Assembly: GCA_018985225.1 (NCBI GenBank) | Contig: JADGIF010000089.1 | Location: 1-21,779 of the forward strand | Source of the DNA: Amoeboradix gromovi | Lineage: Eukaryota; Sanchytriomycota; Sanchytriomycetes; Sanchytriales; Sanchytriaceae | DNA: 21,779 bases | Direction: 5' to 3' | Shown: one piece after another, positions 8,360 through 15,324 of the stretch | Layout of the letters: each line of letters opens with the position of its first letter | Position numbering within the stretch: position 1 is the first letter of the stretch | Position numbers and translations under genes: made by a program | The notes under the pieces: generated by a model | Told to the model about the DNA's origin: nothing | The model's input: the letters and a program-made list of their open reading frames with translations, nothing else | The model's database searches: none

Positions 8360-8661
8360 TCAACTAAGTAGACCATATATCTCTTCTTCATGATATCTCG
8401 TTCTCATTTCAGTCTTTTTATAGATACTTCCAACGGGAAAACCGGATATTTCTTCTATCATCAACTGAAACGGGTCTCGATCCTGAAATGTCAATTCTAA
8501 GAAATCGGCAGTAAAAGCTTGATGCATGCTTCCGCATTCAGGAACTGCTTCAAGAATGGAAAGTTACGATACATTCGCAACAACTGGTCAATGGAGATCA
8601 AACAATACATTTATTCCGTATTGTTTACTACACAAGCAGGATGCCAGCGAGCGTCGGTTTT
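8360..8661 (-). pseudogene. Possible decayed coding stretch, unknown
   Basis: One minus-strand frame is open and coding-like over 67 codons from 8563 down to a TGA at 8360-8362 (it includes DFLELTFQDRDPFQLM and ISGFPVGSIYKKTEMR). The same frame continues upstream through two in-frame stops (TAA and TGA) into SLASCLCSKQYGINVLFDLH. The string YGINVLFDLH is loosely like the beta-strand of family 5 glycoside hydrolases, but the residues around it do not follow that family. No start codon or splice signal of the local type joins the pieces. It may be a dead gene or chance. Confidence 0.22.
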
Positions 8662-8954
8662 AGTTCAATATGACATCCTTATTGATTGCACGAACTCTAC
8701 ATCCCTAATCGATCATCTTTCAACATTGTGTAATTATTTAACAACTCGTCATACTCTCTTATCAATTGCAAATAACCCCAAATGGTCCCAAACTGAACTT
8801 TCCAAGTCTGAACACATCGCTGATAGATAAAGAACATGCTCTTCCTCAGGACCTGTCTAATGGCTCTCAAAAAGAGTAAAAAGATTCCTATGCAATCAGC
8901 CTTGTACGTGTACAGTGGCAATATAGCAGTAAATAATAAATACTTGAAGTACAT

Positions 8955-9016
8955 GCATCCCTATTCCATCAGCCTCAGCGAAGTGAAAGCATGGACAACT
9001 GCTATAACGGAGTGAG
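8955..9016 (+). repeat. Dispersed repeat, copy B (left half only)
   Basis: GCATCCCTATTCCATC, AGCCTCAGCG, AAGTGAAAGCATG and CTATAACGGAG align in order with copy A at 9-66. The right half is not clearly present; a short related block sits about 245 bp further on at 9262-9280. Confidence 0.5.
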
Positions 9017-9325
9017 ATTGTATCTAATAATGGTCCCCTTATATTCAACATATTCTGTGATTTGCAGGCATTTGTCCTCGATCAATAGAAGAATATCAAG
9101 GATTCACGCAATTATAAAAGTACAGCAAGACGAAACTTTTGAAGGATAAGATTTATTTTATTATGATAAATGGCTTAATCAGAAGAACTCAGAAAGTTTA
9201 GCTACCAGCTTTGCCAGGATCATAGACTGAAGCCCAATACAGTGAAACCTAGGTGGTGGAGCAGATTCTCTGTGAAATGACCTTGTTTACTTCAATGAAG
9301 CTACCCGCTAGCTAATGAAGAGTTT

Positions 9326-9883
9326 TTATCTGACCCAATTTACATCATTCTTAGATTTCGCATCATACATCGAATATAACTCAAATCTTGAATATTTGAT
9401 ATAGTTAGTCAACAACCACACACTGTTGAAGTCCTTTTTTTTCCAGTTCTTCACCGGCATTCCAAATCTTTGAGCAATCGCGGGTAAATTATCATGAGAC
9501 CAACAAACCAGAACCACCTTTCCAAGCAACGCTTTGTTATTTATGGCAGAAAAGAGTTGATCTATCTCATCCGATGTATATTCATTGTGAATTTCAAGGT
9601 TTAAGTGTTTGGACAACGGAACTAAAGTCTCAAAAGGCCTATTGCTTTTTTGTGGCGCCTGCTGTTTCATAGATATCAAATGATCCGGTTTACTTATAAT
9701 GCCTTTACTGACTAATTTAGACATATAGTCCGGAAGTTGCTCGGCTCTCTCAACTCCTTGCTTACTTAAATGGATTGGATCAGACTTGGTTTTTTCTGCA
9801 TGTCTTATGAATAAGATTTGATAAGGGTACAAGATCTCGGGCTTGAAACCATAGCAAGAGAGCATTATAATTGCTGGAATCAT
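9326..9883 (-). CDS. Secreted histidine-phosphatase superfamily protein
   Basis: A 185-residue member of the phosphoglycerate-mutase/acid-phosphatase fold. The phosphohistidine motif is FIRHAEK (Arg27, His28). The second phosphate-binding arginine is likely Arg82 in SNRPFET, and the second catalytic His is His130 in CWSHDNLPAIA. The N-terminus (MIPAIIMLSCYGF) is a short hydrophobic stretch that may be a signal peptide, suggesting secretion or ER entry. RHAEK rather than RHGE is common in poorly characterised branches, so the substrate cannot be named. The reading frame is complete from ATG 9883 to TAA. It is transcribed away from DUS2; the two starts are 383 bp apart. Confidence 0.75.
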   Translation of the reverse strand: MIPAIIMLSCYGFKPEILYPYQILFIRHAEKTKSDPIHLSKQGVERAEQLPDYMSKLVSKGIISKPDHLISMKQQAPQKSNRPFETLVPLSKHLNLEIHNEYTSDEIDQLFSAINNKALLGKVVLVCWSHDNLPAIAQRFGMPVKNWKKKDFNSVWLLTNYIKYSRFELYSMYDAKSKNDVNWVR

Positions 9884-10266
9884 AAGAAAAACTCCTAGTT
9901 TGAAGATTGCTCCATAATATGAAATCTATTAAATAAAATCATTGTTCTTCAACTCAATTGAGATATTTTCAGTGACAACACGTCCTTTATTGAATAACCA
10001 GTACTTTGAATAGTTACTGTTCGTATGTCAGAATTGTTTAAGACACAGGAAATAATCATCTGAATCTATATAAAACCATATGGCAAGGAACATTTATTTT
10101 GAAATACCTGCTTCCCCAATCAATTACGCCTTAGGATAACAGAAGCATGAACAGCCGTTGTGACTGGTAGGCTGGCATTTTTAGTTTCTCTGTGGAATTC
10201 TAATTTCTGTTCGAACTCGAGTGTTTTGAAGCCAGGTTGGTGTAAAATACTCCTTGGAGCACGCTG
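9884..10266. promoter_or_regulatory. Divergent spacer, histidine phosphatase / DUS2
   Basis: The spacer contains a TATA-like TATATAAAA at 10067-10075 and, downstream of it, repeat copy C (10109-10212), which ends about 54 bp before the DUS2 start. If the TATA box is used, the repeat lies in the DUS2 5' leader. No gene is visible. Confidence 0.4.
10109..10212 (+). repeat. Dispersed repeat, copy C
   Basis: It aligns with copy A from CAATCAATTACGCCTTAGG through AGAAGCATGAACAG to a 17-base block TTAGTTTCTCTGTGGAA (10181-10197) identical in both, followed by ATTCT. The central part is strongly diverged. No clean terminal inverted repeat survives. Confidence 0.6.
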
Positions 10267-11253
10267 ATGGAGTTTACAGGAAAGTGTATACTTGCACCAA
10301 TGGTCAGATTCTGTTCATTACCGACTAGAGCGTTAGCACTAGATTTTGACTTTGATATTGTGTATGGTCCGGAAATTATAGCTCAGCGTATCATTGGAAG
10401 TGAAAGATTTGAAGAGAATGGCGTTGTGCTCTACAAAAAAAATGGAATCATCAATTTCTCAACAAGAGCAGAAGAAAAAAGCAAGCTGGTGTTTCAACTA
10501 GGCTGTAGCGACCCGGAATTGGCATTAAAAGCAGCAGAGACAGTAAAAAATGATGTTAATGTGATTGATTTAAATTGCGGTTGCCCGAAGCCATTCAGTA
10601 TTAAAGGAAAGATGGGTGCTGCTTTGCTAGATGATCCTGACCTGTTATGCAGTATTCTGGTTGCACTTAAGTCAGTAGTTCCTCAAGTAACCTGTAAAAT
10701 TAGAGTTTTTGATGATTTGGATAAAACACTTAAGTTGGTTCAAAGGATTAATGCCACTGGTATATCCGCGCTGGCAGTCCATGCTCGTACTAGATCATGC
10801 TCTCGGGATGATAATCCTAAATGGGAATATTTTGAGCCTATTAAGAAAATTCTGGGTGATACGCCATTGATAGCAAATGGCAATGTGTTTTCAGGAAATG
10901 ATATAATGAAACTAAAGAGGTTAGGGTGCGACTCATTTATGGTTGCTAGAGGTGCAATGAGAGATATGAGCATGTTTCGAAAAGAGGGCCAACTCGAAAG
11001 CGAAGAAATATGTGAATTGTTTCTTAAATATGCGATTCAGTTTAATAACAATTACCAGAACACCAAATGGATATTGCTTTCTATGTATCCATATCGTAAA
11101 AGTGACATTTATAGAAAATGGACCTGTGCAAAATCTCTTCAAGAGCTTGGGAGAACGATGAACCTTGACACAAAAATAGATAATTGTGACCCAAAGTACG
11201 ACTCGGAATTTCCATATATCCCTAATAGAATAGAAGTGAATACTTCTACGTAA
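10267..11253 (+). CDS. DUS2: tRNA-dihydrouridine(20) synthase, DUS2/Smm1 type
   Basis: Flavin-dependent enzyme reducing uridine 20 in the D-loop of cytoplasmic tRNAs. The 328 residues form the TIM-barrel and helical domains. Visible motifs are ILAPMVRFCSLPTRALAL (8-25, FMN-binding start), NCGCPKPFSIKGKMGAALL (103-121, catalytic Cys106), CKIR (143-146), VHARTR (171-176, His172), ANGNV (203-207) and GCDSFMVARGA (220-230, phosphate binding). The PKPFSIKGKMGAAL pattern and 'ILAPMVR' distinguish DUS2 from DUS1, DUS3 and DUS4. The C-terminal double-stranded RNA-binding domain of animal DUS2 is absent, as in yeast Smm1. It is a single exon, followed 154 bp later by the lipase gene on the same strand. 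Confidence 0.95.
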   Translation: MEFTGKCILAPMVRFCSLPTRALALDFDFDIVYGPEIIAQRIIGSERFEENGVVLYKKNGIINFSTRAEEKSKLVFQLGCSDPELALKAAETVKNDVNVIDLNCGCPKPFSIKGKMGAALLDDPDLLCSILVALKSVVPQVTCKIRVFDDLDKTLKLVQRINATGISALAVHARTRSCSRDDNPKWEYFEPIKKILGDTPLIANGNVFSGNDIMKLKRLGCDSFMVARGAMRDMSMFRKEGQLESEEICELFLKYAIQFNNNYQNTKWILLSMYPYRKSDIYRKWTCAKSLQELGRTMNLDTKIDNCDPKYDSEFPYIPNRIEVNTST

Positions 11254-11407
11254 AGAAAAGTAAATTAACTTTTAATACTCTGACTTTTAGGAGTTCGATT
11301 CACATTTCGTTGTTGCGAAATACTTAAATTTTTGTTACACCACTTCAATTCATCGACTGCGAGATTCAAATTATCGTAAAAATTACAATCACCCCTCTAA
11401 ACAGCTA

Positions 11408-12424
11408 ATGATCGATATTTTTAGTCCTGTTGAAATTATGACAGGTGGTTACTTTTCAATTCTTACTAGGTGGTTTTGGCCAACTTCCCAGGCAAAGTCT
11501 GATGTGGCTGAGAAGAGATTGCTGGGCAATATCCAGCGCAACTATAAAATAGGCTGGATAAAATTAGACGACAACAGAGCAATCAACACACTATTCATTC
11601 CTGCGAAACATCAGAAGAGAGTGCTGGTAGTTACACATGGTTATGGGGTGGGGCTGGCTTATTTTTTTAAAACTTATCCTCACTTGTTAAGTCTCGTAGA
11701 TCAGGGTACTAGCATATGTAGCATAGATTGGCTTGGTATGGGCAGAAGCTCCAGAACCAAGATTAAAGGTAAAAATCTTGATCAAGTGGAAGATTATTTT
11801 ATCGATTCACTCGAGGAATGGAGAATCAAAATGGAACTAGACAGAATAGTTCTGTTTGGACACTCTTTAGGTGGTTATTTGAGTACTTGCTATGCCATCA
11901 AGTATCCAGAACGCGTTGATAAATTAATTCTTTGTAGCCCCGGTGGATTTGCAGAAAGACCAGCAACATCTCGTCAGCTCCCGTGGTACATTACGTGGCT
12001 ATGGGAAAACCGCTTTACACCCCAAGGTATCGTTCGCATCTTGGGCCCGTTTGGACCTAAATTACTCAGCGGTTATACCACCAGAAGGTTTAAAAATTTG
12101 GACCCAGGTGATTTGAATAACCTTCATCAATACTTGTACCATATTACGGCTGATTATGGTGCAAGTGAATATGCCATATCAGAGATATTTCTCCCGGGTG
12201 CTTACGCCAAGTCTCCCCTTTTGCATCGCTTTAGTAAAGTTAAAGCTCCTACAACATTCATTTACGGTACCTCGGACTGGATGGATAAGTCTGCAGCATA
12301 CGAGTCAATCAAAAATCACAGCAAGCCAGAATTGCACAAGGTTTTTACATCTTTGGGCGGCCACCATATGTATTTGGATGACCATGAATCATTTAATGAA
12401 CTATTGTTGAAAATATTAGAATAA
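11408..12424 (+). CDS. ABHD4/ABHD5-type alpha/beta hydrolase
   Basis: A 338-residue enzyme of the group containing animal ABHD4/ABHD5 and yeast Cld1, Ict1 and Ecm18, which act on phospholipids (cardiolipin or N-acyl-phosphatidylethanolamine hydrolysis, or lysophosphatidic acid acylation). Visible features: oxyanion-hole HGYG (77-80), nucleophile elbow GHSLGG (151-156, Ser153), acidic residue Asp290 in GTSDWMD, and His319 in GGHHMYLDD. The last contains the H-x4-D signature (His319, Asp324) linked with acyltransferase activity in this group. An active Ser is present, unlike ABHD5, so hydrolysis is likely. The substrate is not predictable. It is a single exon. Confidence 0.88.
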   Translation: MIDIFSPVEIMTGGYFSILTRWFWPTSQAKSDVAEKRLLGNIQRNYKIGWIKLDDNRAINTLFIPAKHQKRVLVVTHGYGVGLAYFFKTYPHLLSLVDQGTSICSIDWLGMGRSSRTKIKGKNLDQVEDYFIDSLEEWRIKMELDRIVLFGHSLGGYLSTCYAIKYPERVDKLILCSPGGFAERPATSRQLPWYITWLWENRFTPQGIVRILGPFGPKLLSGYTTRRFKNLDPGDLNNLHQYLYHITADYGASEYAISEIFLPGAYAKSPLLHRFSKVKAPTTFIYGTSDWMDKSAAYESIKNHSKPELHKVFTSLGGHHMYLDDHESFNELLLKILE

Positions 12425-12425
12425 A
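12420..12425 (+). terminator. Poly(A) signal AATAAA overlapping the stop (ABHD-like)
   Basis: The hexamer contains the TAA stop at 12422-12424. Confidence 0.55.
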
Positions 12426-12487
12426 TGACATTGTATAGCTTTTGACATGATTTTGCTTTCTATCAACTCATGATGTTGTGAAATTAA

Positions 12488-12620
12488 GTCCTTGTTAAAA
12501 GCCCTGATGTCTTGAAAAAATCAGAAATTTCTACAGAGAATCTGACAAAACTAGTCGCTCTGTTACAGTGCTTGCTTACGCTTCCACTACTCTGAGATGC
12601 GATTGAATCAGGGCGCATAT
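12488..12620 (-). repeat. Dispersed repeat, copy D, with terminal inverted repeats
   Basis: This is the best-preserved copy. It is bounded by a perfect 8-bp inverted repeat, GCCCTGAT (12501-12508) and ATCAGGGC (12607-12614), giving a 114-bp core. Read on the minus strand it aligns with copy A throughout. The central loop GC-GTGA-GC of copy A is GC-GTAA-GC here, both of GNRA type. Its orientation is opposite to copies A, B and C. No target-site duplication was seen. It sits about 60 bp after the ABHD gene. Confidence 0.7.
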
Positions 12621-13049
12621 AATTATTTCTTCCTTGCTGCCATGTAGTTTTTATCAAATGTCAAATGACTTTTTTACATACTTATCTTTCCAAATTACTT
12701 CTTTAGAGAACCCCCCCCCCCTCCTTTGTACAAGTCTGGACTAGAAAATGCTTTATTACATTCTACTTAAATTTTTCCTTTTTTTAAACTTCCACTGGAT
12801 TTTAAGACCAGTTTCTGAATATATGGATCATTCCACATTGCTCAGTAATATATTTAGATTTGTAACTCTGGCCGAAATGACTTGAGTAGTCTATCAGAGA
12901 GTAGAACACCGGGACATCCTGCACTTATTCTATTAGCTGTTATAAAGATGGTCTACTGGACAGATTAATTTGATCAAGGACGACAAATGATTTATCCTAC
13001 TAGATTGAACTACTCCTTAAAATAATGTACCATTATAATTTTTGACACA
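12621..13049. other. Spacer upstream of the TMX-like gene
   Basis: No gene is visible. It contains an 11-base C run (12711-12721), unusual in this AT-rich sequence, and T-rich tracts near 12772-12785. Promoter elements for the TMX-like gene presumably lie at the right end, but no clear TATA box was found. Confidence 0.35.
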
Positions 13050-13622
13050 ATGCTTCTTATTCTGCTTTTATATTGCAGCTTCGCTGCCAAGGAAATACAA
13101 AAATTGACCGATTCAACGTTTGACGCTGTAAAAACTGGTGAATGGGTAGTAATTTTTGAAGCGAAATGGTGTCCTTACTGTCAAAACTTTAAAAAGACTA
13201 TTCAGGAATTGAGTAACAAGTTAAAAGGATATGAAATTGGAACTGTGGATATTGATACTGAAAGCGCACTGAACAGTAGATTTCTAATACAGAAATTGCC
13301 AAGTGTTTTTATATTATCAAAAGGTGTTGCTAAGGAAATAAATCCAAATTTCAATGTGGACAAGCTGATGGACGCAATTAAGGACTCAAAAGACAAATCA
13401 CCGATATTTGTCCAGCCATTTGGTGTGATGGGATACGGCCTGTTTTATCTTGGATGGTTCGGTAAACAATTGATGGTGTTTGTTACATTATTAAGGTCTT
13501 ACTTTCCGGATTGGCTACTGATTTCTTTTGCTTTGCTACTGTTTGGGATATCGTTGTATACATTGGTTATCGCTGATCGTAAAAGACAATCAGTTGTCGG
13601 TGAAAAAAAAAAGAAACAATAA
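13050..13622 (+). CDS. TMX-like ER membrane thioredoxin
   Basis: A 190-residue protein disulfide oxidoreductase of the ER. It has a signal peptide (MLLILLLYCSFAA), then a thioredoxin domain (about 14-115) with active site WCPYC (40-44) and cis-proline Pro84 in KLPSVFIL, one membrane span (about 154-174) and a short cytosolic tail ending EKKKKQ. The last four residues (KKKQ) fit the KKxx retrieval signal that returns type I membrane proteins to the ER. CPYC is more usual in glutaredoxins; TMX1 has CPAC. It is a single exon whose stop is preceded by an A-rich run. Confidence 0.85.
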   Translation: MLLILLLYCSFAAKEIQKLTDSTFDAVKTGEWVVIFEAKWCPYCQNFKKTIQELSNKLKGYEIGTVDIDTESALNSRFLIQKLPSVFILSKGVAKEINPNFNVDKLMDAIKDSKDKSPIFVQPFGVMGYGLFYLGWFGKQLMVFVTLLRSYFPDWLLISFALLLFGISLYTLVIADRKRQSVVGEKKKKQ

Positions 13623-13623
13623 A
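13618..13623 (+). terminator. Poly(A) signal AATAAA overlapping the stop (TMX-like)
   Basis: ACA ATA AAA A reads as AATAAA spanning the TAA stop at 13620-13622. Confidence 0.5.
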
Positions 13624-13725
13624 AAATTATAATTTAAAAATTGACCTGAGACCTAGTAACAATAGATACTGGTACGATTTATTAAAAACTTATTTGGAGG
13701 TGAAGAATTCTAATTTTCTTTGAAG

Positions 13726-13854
13726 TTAAAAACGTTTATTGTTTCTGATTTCATCAATTCGCATGTGTTCCTCATTTAAGCATTCTAAGCTACAGAATAC
13801 GCCTCCACAGGTTTTCTTCTCGCAAGATATACACCAAAATCCAAATACTTCCAT
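13726..13854 (-). CDS. 42-residue C2C2 zinc-finger microprotein
   Basis: A short complete frame from ATG 13854 to TAA 13726. The N-terminus MEVFGFWCISCEKK is followed by CGGVFCSLEC and an acidic/basic helix (LNEEHMRIDEIRNNKRF). Cys8, Cys11, Cys21 and Cys25 form a C-x2-C-x9-C-x3-C zinc site with the 'FCS-x2-C' ending common to small fungal zinc ribbons; Cys16 is extra. The frame is closed upstream by a stop with no other ATG. The spaced cysteines and charged tail argue for a real gene. Its function is unknown; protein or nucleic-acid binding is possible. Confidence 0.6.
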   Translation of the reverse strand: MEVFGFWCISCEKKTCGGVFCSLECLNEEHMRIDEIRNNKRF

Positions 13855-14197
13855 CTTAAAAAATAAACAAGATGACCTTTAAATGTTTGGAATAATGTCT
13901 TTTGAATCAAACCCTTGCAAGTGACAAGAAATTTATCTAACACAAACCACTGCAAGATTATTTTCGGCTACAAATTACAGAGCGATCCAACTTAATCATG
14001 ATTCTACACTGGAACATTCTGAAGACTCCTGAAGGCTTAGTGGCATATTTTTATTACTGGTTTCTTCAGGTGGCTATGGGTTTTTATGGTGTCCAGTGCT
14101 TGTAGTTGTGGTGATTGGAGTCATTTGTAGCCAATCGCTCCGACTAGAGTACTATAAATAGAATCAGGATCTCGGAACTTAGACTTCACACATCTTC
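13855..14197. promoter_or_regulatory. Divergent spacer, zinc-finger gene / LRR gene
   Basis: About 343 bp between two divergent starts. The right end is a well-formed promoter for the LRR gene (see 14131-14160). The remainder holds no recognisable gene or repeat. Confidence 0.4.
14131..14160 (+). promoter_or_regulatory. CCAAT and TATA boxes of the LRR gene
   Basis: CCAAT lies at 14131-14135 and TATAAATA at 14153-14160, 37 bp before the ATG. An inverted CCAAT (ATTGG) is at 14114-14118. This is the clearest core promoter in the window and implies a very short 5' leader and possibly strong or regulated expression. Confidence 0.6.
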
Positions 14198-15283
14198 ATG
14201 TTATGGAGCTTGTCGCAAGTAAGCGCATTATCTACTGATTGCATAAACGTATTAGCTATGGGCCAGAGCATGAAAATGGCTACCAGTCAGATATCTCAAT
14301 TAAAAGCAGCAAACTGCTGTGGAGTTTTGGGTTTAACTTGCGATTCGAAGAATCACATTGATGTTATCGACTGGCAAGGATTGAGTCTCAATGGCACAGT
14401 CAGCAACAATTTGATGAAGCTATCGATTACTGGATTCTTTGTTCAAAATAACAATTTGCATGGAAGTATACCAGGCTTTCCGAAATCCATTCAATACATG
14501 TCGCTTGAGAATAACCATTTCTCTGGTAAATTGCCCGAGCTGCCAAATGCTTACGAAATATATGTAGGTAACAACCAGTTTAGTGGAAAATTACCAGAAT
14601 TTCCAAATACCGCAATGTACTTTTACGCCCAAAATAACCGCTTTTCAGGTCAAATTCCGAAGTTACCTACTCGTTTGCAATATTTAGATTTGCAAACTAA
14701 CGGCTTTACAGGTGGACTTCCAACCATTCCACCTAATATGGTTGACTTGGTGTTACAAAACAATGGCTTGAAGGGAAAATTGCCAGAATTACCTTCTTCC
14801 TTGGTCACTCTAAACATAGGCAGTAACTCATTTTTCGGTTCCCTTCCAGCTTTACCTGCCGAATTATTGGAAGTTAACTTTTATAACAATGATTTTACTG
14901 GGATATTACCGGCATTACCAAAAGGCATTCGTATGATAAATATATACAACAATTATTTTGAGGGAACGTTAGAAGTCAACAAACCAGTCCAGTTGATCGC
15001 GAACATGAATGGGTTAACCGGAGTCTCAGTCTTGGATCAGGGCCAAATGTCTTATTGTGATGTGTCTAACAATCCAATAAACAGAGATACCTTGGCATAT
15101 TTGGAGGGTAACTGCCGATTATATGGCACAATAAAACCACGTCCTGCAGCCCTGGGTAAAAGATCTATTGACGAGGAAGACGTTGCATTGATTAAAAGGG
15201 AATATACGCAAAATACTGCAGACCCAAGCATGTTAATCATTGGCTTTCTGTTGCTGCTAACTACAATCTCTTCGATGTTGTAA
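14198..15283 (+). CDS. Cell-surface leucine-rich repeat protein
   Basis: A 361-residue, probably secreted or surface-attached LRR protein. The N-terminal cap (STDC...ANCCGVLGLTCDSKNHIDVIDWQG) matches the plant-type LRRNT pattern. It is followed by about eight repeats, mostly exactly 21 residues (roughly 90-256), of the form GxLPxLPxxLxxLxLxxNxFxG. This mixes the plant 'NxFxG' turn with the 'LPxLP' of short bacterial LPX-type repeats. A cysteine-containing C-cap follows (about 287-306), then a tail with dibasic LGKR (322) and LIKR (334) that fit Kex2/furin processing, and a terminal hydrophobic segment (345-361) with no cytosolic tail, as in GPI-attachment signals. The N-terminal signal peptide is short and weak (MLWSLSQVSA), so an upstream exon is possible. 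Its role (adhesion or recognition) is inference. Confidence 0.85.
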   Translation: MLWSLSQVSALSTDCINVLAMGQSMKMATSQISQLKAANCCGVLGLTCDSKNHIDVIDWQGLSLNGTVSNNLMKLSITGFFVQNNNLHGSIPGFPKSIQYMSLENNHFSGKLPELPNAYEIYVGNNQFSGKLPEFPNTAMYFYAQNNRFSGQIPKLPTRLQYLDLQTNGFTGGLPTIPPNMVDLVLQNNGLKGKLPELPSSLVTLNIGSNSFFGSLPALPAELLEVNFYNNDFTGILPALPKGIRMINIYNNYFEGTLEVNKPVQLIANMNGLTGVSVLDQGQMSYCDVSNNPINRDTLAYLEGNCRLYGTIKPRPAALGKRSIDEEDVALIKREYTQNTADPSMLIIGFLLLLTTISSML

Positions 15284-15287
15284 CTGA

Positions 15288-15293
15288 AATAAA
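15288..15293 (+). terminator. Poly(A) signal AATAAA (LRR gene)
   Basis: AATAAA lies four bases after the TAA stop. The convergent GT31 gene ends 41 bp after the LRR stop. Confidence 0.55.
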
Positions 15294-15324
15294 TTAAAAC
15301 TATACCATTTATTGCGTGTTATAT

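Larger units (their letters stand above)
8126..9325. other. 1.2-kb spacer with repeat and possible decayed coding sequence
   Basis: This is the longest gene-poor stretch inside the gene cluster. It holds repeat copy B (8955-9016), a short block at 9262-9280 resembling the TTCTCTGTGGAA part of the repeat, and the possible decayed frame at 8360-8661. Open frames on both strands at 8519-8954 overlap one another and match no family I know. Nothing else is recognisable. Confidence 0.4.

Noticed and set aside
8543-8562. Candidate 20-nt intron GTAACTTTCCATTCTTGAAG on the minus strand
   Set aside because: It lacks the CTWAYNTAG ending shared by the four supported introns, and the joined protein is not recognised.
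8519-8830. Plus-strand open frame of about 100 codons in the spacer
   Set aside because: It starts at TTG/ATG without context, matches no family and overlaps a more coding-like minus-strand frame; treated as chance or antisense shadow.
8697-8954. Minus-strand open frame of 85 codons (FFIYQRCVQTWKVQFG...)
   Set aside because: No recognisable domain, and it runs into repeat copy B; not enough to call a gene.
9198-9248. Short minus-strand frame ending SLYWASVYDPGKAGS before an AATAAA-like region
   Set aside because: It looks like a protein C-terminus, but no exon with a local-type intron could be joined to it, and three frames are partly open here.
11285-11305. tRNA B-box-like GAGTTCGATTC
   Set aside because: The flanking bases do not form a T-arm or acceptor stem, and no A box lies at the right distance. 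The same holds for GGTTCGAATAAGG near 3708.
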